From assembly GCA_965224045.1 (NCBI GenBank), contig CBDCYD010000006.1, positions 62,001 through 126,000 of the forward strand: a stretch of 64,000 bases of DNA, read 5' to 3'. Position numbers and translations under genes: made by a program. The stretch's first letter is position 1, and the number at the start of each line of letters is the position of its first letter. Source of the stretch: Tectiglobus sp965224045 (lineage in GTDB: Bacteria; Pseudomonadota; Alphaproteobacteria; Rhizobiales; Hyphomicrobiaceae). Under the pieces are notes generated by a model. That model searched no databases. It saw nothing but the letters and a program-made list of their open reading frames with translations, and was not told the origin of the DNA. Shown piece after piece: positions 40,999 through 49,486 of this stretch.

Positions 40999-41532
40999 TC
41001 ATCCTGTCGACGAACAAGAACCGGGCGGGTTGGGCGTTGCGGGCCGTGCTCTTTCTCGAACAACATCCCTCTCGAAGAATAATGACAGCTCGCCAAGGCG
41101 AATGCCCCACTTCGACATCGTGGCGCGGTTGACCGCGCGATGGTCGTCGATGCGGATCAAGCGATCCCTGAAATGGACATCGAGTGTGCGGGCCTTGAGT
41201 TTCAGCCGAAACCGGTACGTCATATCGATCGTGCCGGCGCCGGTGCGCCCGACCGCCTCACCAATGCAGTCGTCACATGTTGCCGTAAACCCTCCATCGC
41301 CGCTCGGCCTGACCTGCCAGACGCGCTTTTCGTGGCGGCCGTCGTCGTAGTGAAATTCCTCGCGGAGGACAAACGTCTCGCCGGACCACGCACCGTGCAT
41401 GTGCACCGTCAGCTTGAGCCTGACGCGCCCGAAGCGGTCTTCGAACACGCCCCAGGCGCGCGTATGCCCGTCAAGAAAGTCCGTCAACGCGAATGTCCGG
41501 GTGCCCGCAATCGGGCTCATATCGTTTGGCAT
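40999..41532 (-). CDS. DUF3833 family protein
   Basis: A 177-residue protein with the DUF3833 pattern: FALTDFLDGHTRAWGVFEDRFGRV, then LREEFHYDDGRHEKRVW, and MSKWGIRLGELSLFF at the end. It folds as a beta-rich lipocalin-like domain. The family is commonly found next to cyclopropane-synthase-like, DUF1365 and FAD-oxidase genes in RpoE/ChrR regulons, as here, only separated by a 430-bp repeat block. This member has no lipobox. The ATG at 41532 was chosen over 41583. Confidence 0.85.
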   Translation of the reverse strand: MPNDMSPIAGTRTFALTDFLDGHTRAWGVFEDRFGRVRLKLTVHMHGAWSGETFVLREEFHYDDGRHEKRVWQVRPSGDGGFTATCDDCIGEAVGRTGAGTIDMTYRFRLKLKARTLDVHFRDRLIRIDDHRAVNRATMSKWGIRLGELSLFFERDVVRERARPATPNPPGSCSSTG

Positions 41533-41604
41533 GGCTCGTCCGATGGCTCTTGGTCTCACCGGTGATACGGGAGGGGCGTGCAATCGGATGAAAGACCGGC
41601 CCGG

Positions 41605-42038
41605 CTAGATCATCGTGCCTTGCGTTGGAACCGCTGTCACGGCTTCAACGCAAGGCACAAAGATGATCGCCTCTAAAGAATCGAGCAACTTTCTGCTTTC
41701 ATTCGGAATCGGACCGATTCCGAATGAAAGCAGGTTGCTCTCGTGTTCCGGTTCTGACATTTGCTATCCCGTGCGGCGATGTCGAGAGCAAACGTCAGAA
41801 CCATAAGGAACAAGAGCAAGCCTATGGTTCTATAGTCTTTCAGGTTCAGCTGAAACCATCCCGCTCCCCCTCCCGACCGCCCACGGCATCATTGTATTGG
41901 GCGGTCGGGAGGGGGAGCGGGCCGGCGATGCGATTACGCCTAAGGCGTAAATGATCCAGTGTAGCTTTTGCACCTGACGTTTGGTCCGCGCGTGCGGTTG
42001 GTCTTTCAACCAAACGTCAGGTGCAAAAGCTACACTTA
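41605..42038. repeat. Composite block of all five palindromic repeat modules
   Basis: In order: module B (41605-41670), A (41671-41741), C (41742-41826), E (about 41832-41957) and D (41959-42037). Module D has perfect 27-bp arms (41959-41985 and 42010-42036), module E 24-bp arms, and module A 18-bp arms. The block begins with CTAG and ends within the TAA stop of the cyclopropane-synthase-like gene. It fills the whole gap between that gene and DUF3833. Confidence 0.9.
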
Positions 42039-43283
42039 GGGTTGCGCGGGCTTTTCGAACACGTAGATGCCGACGTTGGTCGTTGCCTGCTCGAATCCGA
42101 TTTCGCAATACGTCAGGTAGTAGAGCCACATGCGCCGAAAGCGCTGATCGAAACCCATGCCTTCCAGCCGCGGCCAAGCCTCCTGAAACCGTGCACGCCA
42201 CTCCGCCAATGTGCGCGCATAGCTTTCGCCGAAACGCTCCAAATGGACCATCGTCAAACCTGCAACCTGCCCGCATTGGCGCATCACAGCCTCGGTCGGC
42301 AGCATGCCACCGGGAAAGATGAAGCGCTGGATAAACTCCGGGTTGCGCCGGTAAGCGGGGAACAGGTCGGGATCAATGGTGATCGCCTGTACCGCGGCCC
42401 GGCCACCGTCCTTCAGGCGACGGGCCAACGTATTGAAGTAGGTTTGCCAGTTTTCCTCGCCAACGGCTTCGATCATTTCGATCGACGCGATGGCGTCAAA
42501 TGCGCCGTCAATGTCACGATAGTCGACGAAGCGCACGTCTGCGTGCCGGCCGAGGCCGGCGCGCGACAGGCGCTCCGTTGCGTAATTGAGCTGTTCTTGG
42601 GAAACCGTGATCGCGGTGACATCCGCGCCGCGCCGCGCCGCGGCTTCGGCCATCCCTCCCCAGCCGCAACCGATCTCGAGGACGGACTTGCCGCGCTGGA
42701 GCCCGAGCAAATCGGCAATACGGGAATACTTGCGGGCCTGCGCCTGTTCCAGCGGCACGTCGCCGTCAAACAGCGCGCTCGAATAGGTCATGCTGTCATC
42801 CAGCCAGGCGCGGTAGAACGCATTGCCAAGGTCGTAGTGGGCGGCAATGTTGCGCCGGCTTCCCGACCGGGAGTTGGCACGCAAGCGGTGGAACAACTTG
42901 TCGGGAAGGCGTGCACGGAACCAGCCGCCGCCGGCTGTCCTGAGGGCCGCCTTGTTCTTCAGGAAAAAGCGAAACACGTTGCGCAGGTCATTGACCTCGA
43001 AATCCCCGTCGAGGTAGCTCGCGGCAAATCCGATGCCGCCGCGCCGCAGCGACTTCCAGAACACGGCGGTTGATTTGAGGACGAGGACCACGTCGCACCC
43101 GGGGTCGCGTTGACCGGAAAACACAACGGCCCTGTGCCCCGATGGCAGGATGAGCTCCAGCCGGCCGTGCGTCAGACCGGAAAACACGCGCTTGCAGGCG
43201 CCGATGATAAGACTGTCGCGTAGCGAAAGCTGTGGCGGGCGCGACGAGCCCGTTGTCCGGGCGGGTGACGTGCGCTCTCTCAT
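42036..43283 (-). CDS. Cyclopropane-fatty-acyl-phospholipid synthase-like methyltransferase
   Basis: A 415-residue SAM-dependent enzyme. The SAM site is VLEIGCGWGGMAEAAARRGA, preceded by NIAAHYDLGNAFYRAWLDDSMTYS, both diagnostic of the Cfa family, with a C-terminal YYLTYCEIGFE. It methylates unsaturated acyl chains in membrane lipids. In this gene context it could also be the UfaM-type methylase of furan fatty acids. The start at 43283 overlaps the DUF1365 stop (ATGA). The TAA stop touches the repeat block. Confidence 0.92.
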   Translation of the reverse strand: MRERTSPARTTGSSRPPQLSLRDSLIIGACKRVFSGLTHGRLELILPSGHRAVVFSGQRDPGCDVVLVLKSTAVFWKSLRRGGIGFAASYLDGDFEVNDLRNVFRFFLKNKAALRTAGGGWFRARLPDKLFHRLRANSRSGSRRNIAAHYDLGNAFYRAWLDDSMTYSSALFDGDVPLEQAQARKYSRIADLLGLQRGKSVLEIGCGWGGMAEAAARRGADVTAITVSQEQLNYATERLSRAGLGRHADVRFVDYRDIDGAFDAIASIEMIEAVGEENWQTYFNTLARRLKDGGRAAVQAITIDPDLFPAYRRNPEFIQRFIFPGGMLPTEAVMRQCGQVAGLTMVHLERFGESYARTLAEWRARFQEAWPRLEGMGFDQRFRRMWLYYLTYCEIGFEQATTNVGIYVFEKPAQP

Positions 43284-44089
43284 CCGCCTATCTCCGGCCG
43301 CGAGGTAGACGCCGGCAGCACGCGAGACGGCTGCACTGCAAATTTCGGTCCGGCGGGCCGCCGCGCCAACGGAAGTTTCTTGAACCACAAGCGCAGAGCT
43401 TCGAAATGAATGCCAGCGATGACCTTGACCGTCATCAACGGGTAGCCGACGGCAATCCGGAGCAACTGCTTTACGTCGAACGGCCTGGCCGCGCCGGCAA
43501 AATGAGTCTTGATCAACGGTCCGTCGCCATCGCGCAATTGCACGCCCACGGTAATCCGCTCGCCCGGCTCGGTAACCCGGAAGCCGTAGCGCCCGGTCAC
43601 AGCCGCGAAGGGTGAAACGTACATGTCCTTGCGGCAGGCGTGCGCAAATACACCGTTTTGTTCTTTGCCGGCAGCGACAACATAGCAGCGCCGCTCACCA
43701 AACGTATTCGTCACTTCGTAGATCATGGCACGCAAACTCCCCCCGGCATCTTTGCAATAAAAGACGCTCAAAGGATTGAAAACGTAGCCCAGGACGCGCG
43801 GATATGCCAACAGGCAGATGGTCCATTTCCGGCTTTCGAAACCGGCCTCGCTCAAAACCTGTCGTGCATGGTCGCCAAGGGGGCGGCCATCACCGCGGCC
43901 GAAATCGCGATCATGAATGCTGAAGACCGCACGGCGGTTATACCCAAACAAGGCATTTGCCCCGGCGAGTTCGTCGAGGCGGTCGATGTCGACCAGGAAC
44001 GAAAACACGTTGTAGCTGAGACGGTGCGCCTTTGGCCGCAACCGCGTGTGGCAGACCGTGCCGCAGTAGATCCGTGCAGCGGCGCTCAT
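43280..44089 (-). CDS. DUF1365 family protein
   Basis: A 269-residue protein of the DUF1365 family: YCGTVCHTRLRPKAHRLSYNVFSFLVDID at the start (the VCHTRLRP motif is typical) and ALGYVFNPLSVFYC-like text in the middle (RVLGYVFNPLSVFYC). Its biochemical role is not settled. It is nearly always coded between an FAD amine-oxidase-like protein and a cyclopropane-synthase-like protein, and here overlaps both (ATGA at each end), so the three act together on membrane lipids. Confidence 0.9.
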   Translation of the reverse strand: MSAAARIYCGTVCHTRLRPKAHRLSYNVFSFLVDIDRLDELAGANALFGYNRRAVFSIHDRDFGRGDGRPLGDHARQVLSEAGFESRKWTICLLAYPRVLGYVFNPLSVFYCKDAGGSLRAMIYEVTNTFGERRCYVVAAGKEQNGVFAHACRKDMYVSPFAAVTGRYGFRVTEPGERITVGVQLRDGDGPLIKTHFAGAARPFDVKQLLRIAVGYPLMTVKVIAGIHFEALRLWFKKLPLARRPAGPKFAVQPSRVLPASTSRPEIGG

Positions 44090-45426
44090 TGTGCGGCTTC
44101 CAGCACGTCGGGTAGTGCCGGGCGGTCAATCGCAATCCGACCGGATTCGTCCGTGGCGCGCCATGGCCGGCGTATGCCGCCGAGTTGTTCTGCAACTGCA
44201 AGGCCCGCCTGTAGTCCGTCTTCGTGAAAGCCGTAGCCGAAGTAGCTGCCGGCAAACCATGTTCGACGGCGCCCCTGTAGGCGCCACAGCCGCTGTTGAC
44301 CGTCCATCGCCGCCTGGTCGAACACGGGATGGCGGTAACGAAAGCTGGCGATATGGCGGTCAGGCGCGATGGCAGCAGCCGGGTTGAGGGACACGAAATA
44401 GTCGGCATTGCCGGGCAGCGGTTGCAGACTGTTCATCCAATAGGTCACGCCCGGCATCATTTCGGATGTGTCATCGACCGTGCAGTAATTCCAGCTCGAC
44501 CAAAGCCGCCTGCGCCGCGGCATCAGGTGCTCGTCGGTGTGCAGGATAGCGTCGTTGGCCGCGTAGCGGAAGGCTGATAGCACGCTGCATTCAAGATCGT
44601 CGGCGTCGCTCAGCATCGCCAGTGCCTGGTCGGCGTGCGCCGCCAGCACGCAATGATCGAAGCGCTGCACGGCACCGTTGCCGGCGATGATGTCAACGCC
44701 GCGTTCGCTGCGCCTGACGTGCTTGATGTCAAAGCCAAGACGGAGTTCGCCGTCGTAGTCCTCGAGCAGCTTGCGGACATACTCGCGACTGCCGCCAAAG
44801 ATGGTTCGCCACTGCGGCCGATCGCGCAGCCGGAGGAGGCCGTGATTGGCAAAGAAGCGGGCGAACGTGGCAAACGGAAAATCCATCATCTGACGTGCCG
44901 AGGCCGACCAGATGGCGGCCGCCATCGGCAGAATGTGCCGCTCGGAAAAGGCGCGTGAAAAGCCGTTTTCGGCGAGCCACGCTCCGAGCGTCACGTCTGG
45001 CCTGATTGCGGCCGGGTCGAGCGCTCCGACGGTGCGGAAGAAGCGGGCGATATCGCGGACGAGCCGGATGTGGTCGATCCTGAAAATATTGCTCGGCTGG
45101 CCGAACAACCCGGCCAACCCGGTGCCGCTGTACTCGTAGCGGCCCTGCCCGAGCGAGACGGAAAAGCTCATGCAGCTCTTGGCCGTGGTCACATCAAGGT
45201 AGTCGAACAGTGCCGTGAGGTTGGGATAGGTTGCGGCGTTGTAGACGATGAAGCCGGTGTCGATGGCGAGCGTGCCGCCGGGTGTTGCGACATCGTACGT
45301 GTTGGCGTGCCCGCCGGGCCGCAGGTCACGCTCGAACAGAACGACCTGATGACGCTTGGCCAAAAGCCAGGCTGCAGCCAGACCGGAAATTCCCGAACCG
45401 ATGACGGCGATCTTCAATTTTCTCAT
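44086..45426 (-). CDS. FAD-dependent amine-oxidase-like protein (UfaD-like)
   Basis: A 446-residue flavoprotein. The dinucleotide motif is KIAVIGSGISGLAAAWLLAK with the acidic end VVLFERDLRPGGH. It continues with DTGFIVYNAATYPNLTALFDYL and the C-terminal FAGSYFGYGFHEDGLQAG. Such proteins accompany DUF1365 and Cfa-like enzymes; in Rhodobacter a homologue (UfaD) helps form furan fatty acids from methylated chains. The frame is open to 45798, but the ATG at 45426 starts the conserved part. A candidate RpoE promoter lies 32-61 bp upstream. Confidence 0.88.
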   Translation of the reverse strand: MRKLKIAVIGSGISGLAAAWLLAKRHQVVLFERDLRPGGHANTYDVATPGGTLAIDTGFIVYNAATYPNLTALFDYLDVTTAKSCMSFSVSLGQGRYEYSGTGLAGLFGQPSNIFRIDHIRLVRDIARFFRTVGALDPAAIRPDVTLGAWLAENGFSRAFSERHILPMAAAIWSASARQMMDFPFATFARFFANHGLLRLRDRPQWRTIFGGSREYVRKLLEDYDGELRLGFDIKHVRRSERGVDIIAGNGAVQRFDHCVLAAHADQALAMLSDADDLECSVLSAFRYAANDAILHTDEHLMPRRRRLWSSWNYCTVDDTSEMMPGVTYWMNSLQPLPGNADYFVSLNPAAAIAPDRHIASFRYRHPVFDQAAMDGQQRLWRLQGRRRTWFAGSYFGYGFHEDGLQAGLAVAEQLGGIRRPWRATDESGRIAIDRPALPDVLEAAQ

Positions 45427-45457
45427 TCCGAGTGGACCCACCCCTTGCCTTGCGAAA

Positions 45458-45487
45458 GGGGTACGCCGGCTGGGCGTCGAAGGATCA
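45458..45487 (-). promoter_or_regulatory. Candidate RpoE-type promoter of the lipid-modification operon
   Basis: On the minus strand TGATCC (45487-45482) is followed by exactly 18 bp and TACCCC (45463-45458). The -35 box is identical to that of the sigma gene; the -10 box keeps only its TA. The predicted start near 45450 gives a leader of about 25 nt to the ATG at 45426. Confidence 0.5.
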
Positions 45488-45815
45488 GCTCGCGGTCGTG
45501 CGCGGGTCCGGTCGCGGCTTTTTCCGCGGCCGTGCAAAGGCCATGCGATTTGCACGTCACGGACGCGGGCGGCATCGGGCCGCGGCATTACGGTCGCCGG
45601 ACAGCGCAGGTTCGGTCCAGCGATCGCAACGTCCGAAATCGAACGGGCCCGCGAGCGCCCGCGAACGCCCGCAGCTCGCTGCCGGATCACGCACAACTTT
45701 GTGTTGGCCGGACGCTGGGCGGGTTTGATCCGAATGCGCGCATGGCTTCGTTTCCCGCCCGCAACGAGCGCTCGAACCGAGCGTCTCGCAATCATCAAGA
45801 ATCATGGAGATCGTG

Positions 45816-46304
45816 ATGCGAAGATCAAAAGTCCTGCTTGCCGCCGCCGCTGTCGCAATGCTGGCCAGCGGTGCCAAGGCTGCAAATATCGTCGAGACCG
45901 CAGAGAAGGCCGGAACCTTCAAGACGCTGATTGCTGCTGCAAAGGCTGCCGGTCTCGCCGGCGCGCTCTCGTCGGGCAAAAACCTGACCGTCTTCGCGCC
46001 GACCGATGCCGCGTTCGCAAAGCTTCCGAAGGGTACCGTGGCCTCGCTGCTCAAACCAGAAAACAAGGCCAAGCTCGCAGCCATCCTTTCCTATCACGTC
46101 GTGGCGCGCAAACTGACCTCCGGCCAGCTGCCGCACAAGGCAATCCACGTGCGCACGATCAAGTCGAGCGGTGACCGGACCCTGCGGGTGAGCAAGGGTC
46201 GCGGGGGCGTGACGGTTGACGGTGCCCGCGTGATCAAGGCGGACATCCGCGCCAGCAACGGCATCATCCACGTCATCGACAAGGTGATGCTGCCTGCAAA
46301 GTAG
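45816..46304 (+). CDS. Secreted fasciclin-domain protein
   Basis: A 162-residue protein with a signal peptide (about residues 1-22, cleavage after AKA). The mature part is a single fasciclin (FAS1) domain: TAEKAGTFKTLIAAAKAAGL, NLTVFAPTDAAFAKLPKGT, ILSYHVVARKL and the closing NGIIHVIDKVMLP. FAS1 proteins act in adhesion or as periplasmic stress proteins. GGAG before the ATG at 45816 favours it over 45804. It is divergent from the lipid-modification operon. A TGATCC lies upstream at 45726, but without a matching -10. Confidence 0.9.
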   Translation: MRRSKVLLAAAAVAMLASGAKAANIVETAEKAGTFKTLIAAAKAAGLAGALSSGKNLTVFAPTDAAFAKLPKGTVASLLKPENKAKLAAILSYHVVARKLTSGQLPHKAIHVRTIKSSGDRTLRVSKGRGGVTVDGARVIKADIRASNGIIHVIDKVMLPAK

Positions 46305-46724
46305 TTCGGCGGAGTTCGGCGGAGTTCGGTTGGGGAACGCTTTAGGAAAGCCAGGAGGAAGTGCTGGAGAAGATTTGGCGTTCTCCAACCATGTCAGGAC
46401 ATATTCGGCGGCCTTTCGAGGCCGCCGTTGTGCTTGAAATCTCGATAAAAATTGCGTGCGCCGGAGCGGCGACCGGCAGACGGCAGGATCACGCCGAGGG
46501 GCCATCCGCAGCCCAACGCCGCGAACGCTTCACGCGTGCAGTCATATCTATTTTTGCATCGCTTCTTAAGTATATATTAATATAAAATTGAGGCAAATCG
46601 AAATAAATTGCATGCAAATATAGCGTTCATGCAGATGGACATCATGTATACATCATAGCATTTGCTGTTTTTCGTCTTATGCTTTTGTTATATTGTCCTT
46701 CGATTTGCATGAGAGGTGATATAC
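46305..46724. other. Gene-free AT-rich segment
   Basis: The first 90 bases hold short GGCGGAGTTC direct repeats and the terminator at 46407-46434. From about 46540 to 46720 the sequence becomes strikingly AT-rich (TAAGTATATATTAATATAAA), unlike everything else in the window. It could hold a strong promoter for the lipoprotein gene or mark foreign DNA. No gene is seen. Confidence 0.6.
46407..46434 (+). terminator. Likely terminator of the fasciclin gene
   Basis: GGCGGCCT and AGGCCGCC pair around a TTCG tetraloop and are followed by GTTGTGCTT. It lies about 100 bp after the fasciclin stop. Confidence 0.65.
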
Positions 46725-47669
46725 ATGCAGCGCTTCCTAAAAGTACTAGCCGTTCCGACAATTGCACTTGGGTTGACCGGTTGTATCGGCGAGGCCGTGC
46801 AGGTGCCGCCAGCCCACGTCGGCAAGATCCTGTCAAAGGACGGGTTCCAGCCGGGGATCATCAAGCCGTCCCAGTTCCGCCTGCCGATGTGCTTTTTCTA
46901 CTGCGACAAGCTCATAGTCGTGGAATCCAGCGACTTCGGCCACGTCGAGCAGTTCCGCAAAAACCATGCGCTCTACATGCCGAAGTCCGAACTCGCAATG
47001 CCGTTCGACGTTCGCGGCACCTTCGCGGTGCGCAACCGCGAACAGGTCCTGCAAGCCGTGTTTGATCGGGTTCCTGCTGACTACAGCGGGCGACGGCTGC
47101 GCGGTCTGGTGCACGGCTACATCGGCAAACGGCGGATCTATGAGATCTACGGTCGGCCGATCGTGCGCGATGTCGTGCGCCGCGTCATTTCCAAGTATTC
47201 GATCGAGGAGGTTGCTTCGTCGCGAGCCGCAATCAACGCGGAGTTGAACCGGGAGATGGCCAAAGCCCTCAGCAAAACCCCGCTGGTTGCCCTGCGCTTC
47301 GGGCTCGCAGATGTCCGGTTTCCGAAGGTGATACTCGATCAGAAGGAAACTGCGGCCCGGCGGCGTATCGCCATTCAGCAGGAAGAGGCGGAAAAACAGA
47401 TCAGACTCGTCAAGCTTCAGGCTGATCTCGAGGCCGCTCGGGCCGAGCGTCAGATCCGACGTGAGCGAGCGCAGGCCGTGCTCGAGGAAAACAAGATCTA
47501 TGCGCAAAGCGTGAGCGATCGCTACCTCGCCTATCGCCGCCTCGAGGTTTTGGAACGGCTGGCCGGTAGCAAGAACACCAAATGGGTCCCATTCCAGGCG
47601 CTTGGAACCGTTGGCCAGTCCGTGGCCCAGTTCCGCGACGGTCGCACGGGCAACAGCCCGCAGGATTGA
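46725..47669 (+). CDS. SPFH/band-7-like lipoprotein
   Basis: A 314-residue protein with a lipoprotein signal: hydrophobic residues 5-18 and lipobox LTGC (C20). The middle (about 45-200) resembles an SPFH/prohibitin domain (DVRGTFAVRNREQVLQAVFDRVP, DVVRRVISKYSIEEVASSRAAI). The region about 210-265 is a charged coiled coil of Glu, Arg and Lys. GAGAGGTG before the ATG at 46725 is an unusually good ribosome site. It is followed 47 bp later by a small membrane protein, and the pair may form a membrane scaffold. The upstream AT-rich DNA suggests recent transfer. Confidence 0.72.
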   Translation: MQRFLKVLAVPTIALGLTGCIGEAVQVPPAHVGKILSKDGFQPGIIKPSQFRLPMCFFYCDKLIVVESSDFGHVEQFRKNHALYMPKSELAMPFDVRGTFAVRNREQVLQAVFDRVPADYSGRRLRGLVHGYIGKRRIYEIYGRPIVRDVVRRVISKYSIEEVASSRAAINAELNREMAKALSKTPLVALRFGLADVRFPKVILDQKETAARRRIAIQQEEAEKQIRLVKLQADLEAARAERQIRRERAQAVLEENKIYAQSVSDRYLAYRRLEVLERLAGSKNTKWVPFQALGTVGQSVAQFRDGRTGNSPQD

Positions 47670-47715
47670 TGTTGTCGCCCACGTGAGCAGCGCAAATCAA
47701 AAAAGGATTGTCGAC

Positions 47716-48123
47716 ATGACTATCGTGAGCAACGAGTGGGCCCTCGGGCTCGCAGCCTACCAGGCGGCGCTTGCCGTTGTGGGCATCTTGGTCCTGCTCT
47801 GGTTGGTCTGGCGGGCCGCGCGCACCGTGATCCGGCGCTGGCGCCAGAAAGCTCGGATGACCGAGCGCGAAGTGCTCGCCTTGGCCTGGCCACCCCTGGC
47901 GTGGTCCGCGATACTGGTGATTGCCGGCGTCGTCCTCACGACTATGCAGGCCTATGGTCCCCGCGTTTCAATTCCGCAAACCAAGCTGGAAGCCAACGCG
48001 CCGGATTCCGGACAAGGTGAAATTCGGAATCTTGCTCCAAAACGGCTTACTGACGAGGAACGTCTGCGCCAGCAACGCGCGCTCGAGGATGAAACAAAGC
48101 GCCGCGTGAACCTCAAGGAGTAG
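47716..48123 (+). CDS. Small two-helix membrane protein
   Basis: A 135-residue protein with membrane segments at about 12-32 and 59-77 and a charged C-terminal tail rich in Glu, Arg and Gln (LTDEERLRQQRALEDETKRR). I do not recognise the family. AAAGGATT lies before the ATG at 47716; the frame upstream to 47602 overlaps the lipoprotein gene and is discarded. Its closeness to the SPFH-like gene suggests a shared function. Confidence 0.65.
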   Translation: MTIVSNEWALGLAAYQAALAVVGILVLLWLVWRAARTVIRRWRQKARMTEREVLALAWPPLAWSAILVIAGVVLTTMQAYGPRVSIPQTKLEANAPDSGQGEIRNLAPKRLTDEERLRQQRALEDETKRRVNLKE

Positions 48124-48211
48124 GGCGGAAAAAACTGTGCGACAACGGCGATTTCGGACTAGCGCGGCGAATGGCAATCTGCTATCAGCCGCTGTTCGAG
48201 ATGGTGGGTGT

Positions 48212-48286
48212 TCCGCGGTAGCTCAGCGGTAGAGCAACCGGCTGTTAACCGGTTGGTCGCAGGTTCGAATCCTGCCCGCGGAGCCA
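48212..48286 (+). tRNA. tRNA-Asn (GTT)
   Basis: A complete cloverleaf of 75 nt: acceptor TCCGCGG/CCGCGGA, D-arm with AGCTCAGCGGTAGAGC, anticodon loop CTGTTAA with GTT at 48244-48246, T-loop GGTTCGAATCC, and an encoded CCA end. Confidence 0.95.
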
Positions 48287-48559
48287 TCTCGCAAATTCCA
48301 AGCTTGCTTCAATCGTATAACCGGTTATCTGCACCGGAGCAGCCATTCGGGCGCTTCGGGTGGGGCCGCGACGTCGTGGGCCGTTGCATTCGCAAGTTGA
48401 ACATCGCGACGTTATTGTTCGATTGCGACTTTTGGCTTGCCATTCAACTGTCAACAGCGGTGTTCACTCGCGTGAGCGAGCAAGCGCGGTCCGCAAGAAC
48501 CGACTGGCGAATGCTGTCAATCCCGGAGTCGCGCCTGAAGTTGGCGCCGACAATGAAAG

Positions 48560-49486
48560 TTAATCCTGCCGTTTTTCAAGCAACCAACCGATCGCACGAC
48601 CGTCGATGAAGAGCAGGCCAATCGCGATGATCATTGCGCCGATGAGTTCTTTGGACTGGATGGTTTCGTCAAGAAACACGTGGCCCAATAGGATTGCCGT
48701 GATCGGGATGAGCAGTGTCACGAGCATGACGTTACTGGCGCCTGCCCGTACGAGAATTTGAAAGAACACGATATAGGCAGCTGCCGTACCCAGCAGCGCA
48801 AGCGCTATCACTGAATAGGCTGTCGCGGTACTCGGCAGACCGAGCCTCCAAGGCTGGTCGACTAGGCTGACCGCCACGGCCATGATTGCCGTTGAGCAGA
48901 TCAACTGGCAGGTTGCCGACTTGAGCGGTGCGACACCGGCCAGCATCCGGCGTCCCCAGAGGGCTGCAAATCCGTAGCTCAATGCTCCGGCCATGCATAG
49001 AACTATTCCGAGGGTCTGCGTGCCACCGAAGGTGCCGTTGATGCCACGCAGGATAGCCACACCCACGACACCAAGGGCAACACCGATCACCCGTTGGGCC
49101 GTAAGCCGCTCTTCCCGGTACACGGCCATCACAATGACGGTGAACAATGGCGTCATCGCGTTGATGATCGACGAAAGGCCGACCGTGATCAATGTCTGTC
49201 CGGCAAAGATAAAACCAAACGGCAGGACATTGTTGAGCAGGCCCATGCCCACAAAAGGCAACCAACCCGACGGTGTCCTCGGCAAGGCGTGGCCGAAGTA
49301 CCAGAACAACGGCAGCAGGGCGAGCGCAGCCAATCCAACCCGTGCAAACACTACGGTCAATGGAGGTAATTCCTGCACTGCGACGCCCGAAAAGAAGAAC
49401 GCGCCGCCCCAAAGCACCGACAACAGGACCAGCAAGCTCCAGTCCTGCGGATCCATGATTTTTGCCTCAGCAGTGGTTTCCTTCAT
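48560..49486 (-). CDS. EamA/DMT-family transporter
   Basis: A 308-residue membrane protein with ten hydrophobic segments in two similar halves, the EamA pattern: WGGAFFFSGVAVQELPPLTVVFARVGLAALALLPL in the first and AALLGTAAAYIVFFQILVRAGAS in the second (shortened here). Such proteins export amino acids or other metabolites. GGGGGCAGGA stands before the ATG at 49486; the open frame to 49834 has no coding look. An ATG at 49459 is another option. Confidence 0.88.
   Translation of the reverse strand: MKETTAEAKIMDPQDWSLLVLLSVLWGGAFFFSGVAVQELPPLTVVFARVGLAALALLPLFWYFGHALPRTPSGWLPFVGMGLLNNVLPFGFIFAGQTLITVGLSSIINAMTPLFTVIVMAVYREERLTAQRVIGVALGVVGVAILRGINGTFGGTQTLGIVLCMAGALSYGFAALWGRRMLAGVAPLKSATCQLICSTAIMAVAVSLVDQPWRLGLPSTATAYSVIALALLGTAAAYIVFFQILVRAGASNVMLVTLLIPITAILLGHVFLDETIQSKELIGAMIIAIGLLFIDGRAIGWLLEKRQD

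Noticed and set aside
41583..41612. RpoE-type promoter for the DUF3833 gene
   Set aside because: TGATCT occurs on the minus strand, but it belongs to repeat module B, and the -10 position reads TCCGAT.
42021..43073. 350-codon plus-strand frame opposite the Cfa-like gene
   Set aside because: Antisense shadow; the minus strand carries the complete SAM-binding motifs.
45726..45755. RpoE-type promoter for the fasciclin gene
   Set aside because: TGATCC is present at 45726, but 18 bp later the sequence is GTTTCC, with no TA-type -10 box at any nearby spacing.
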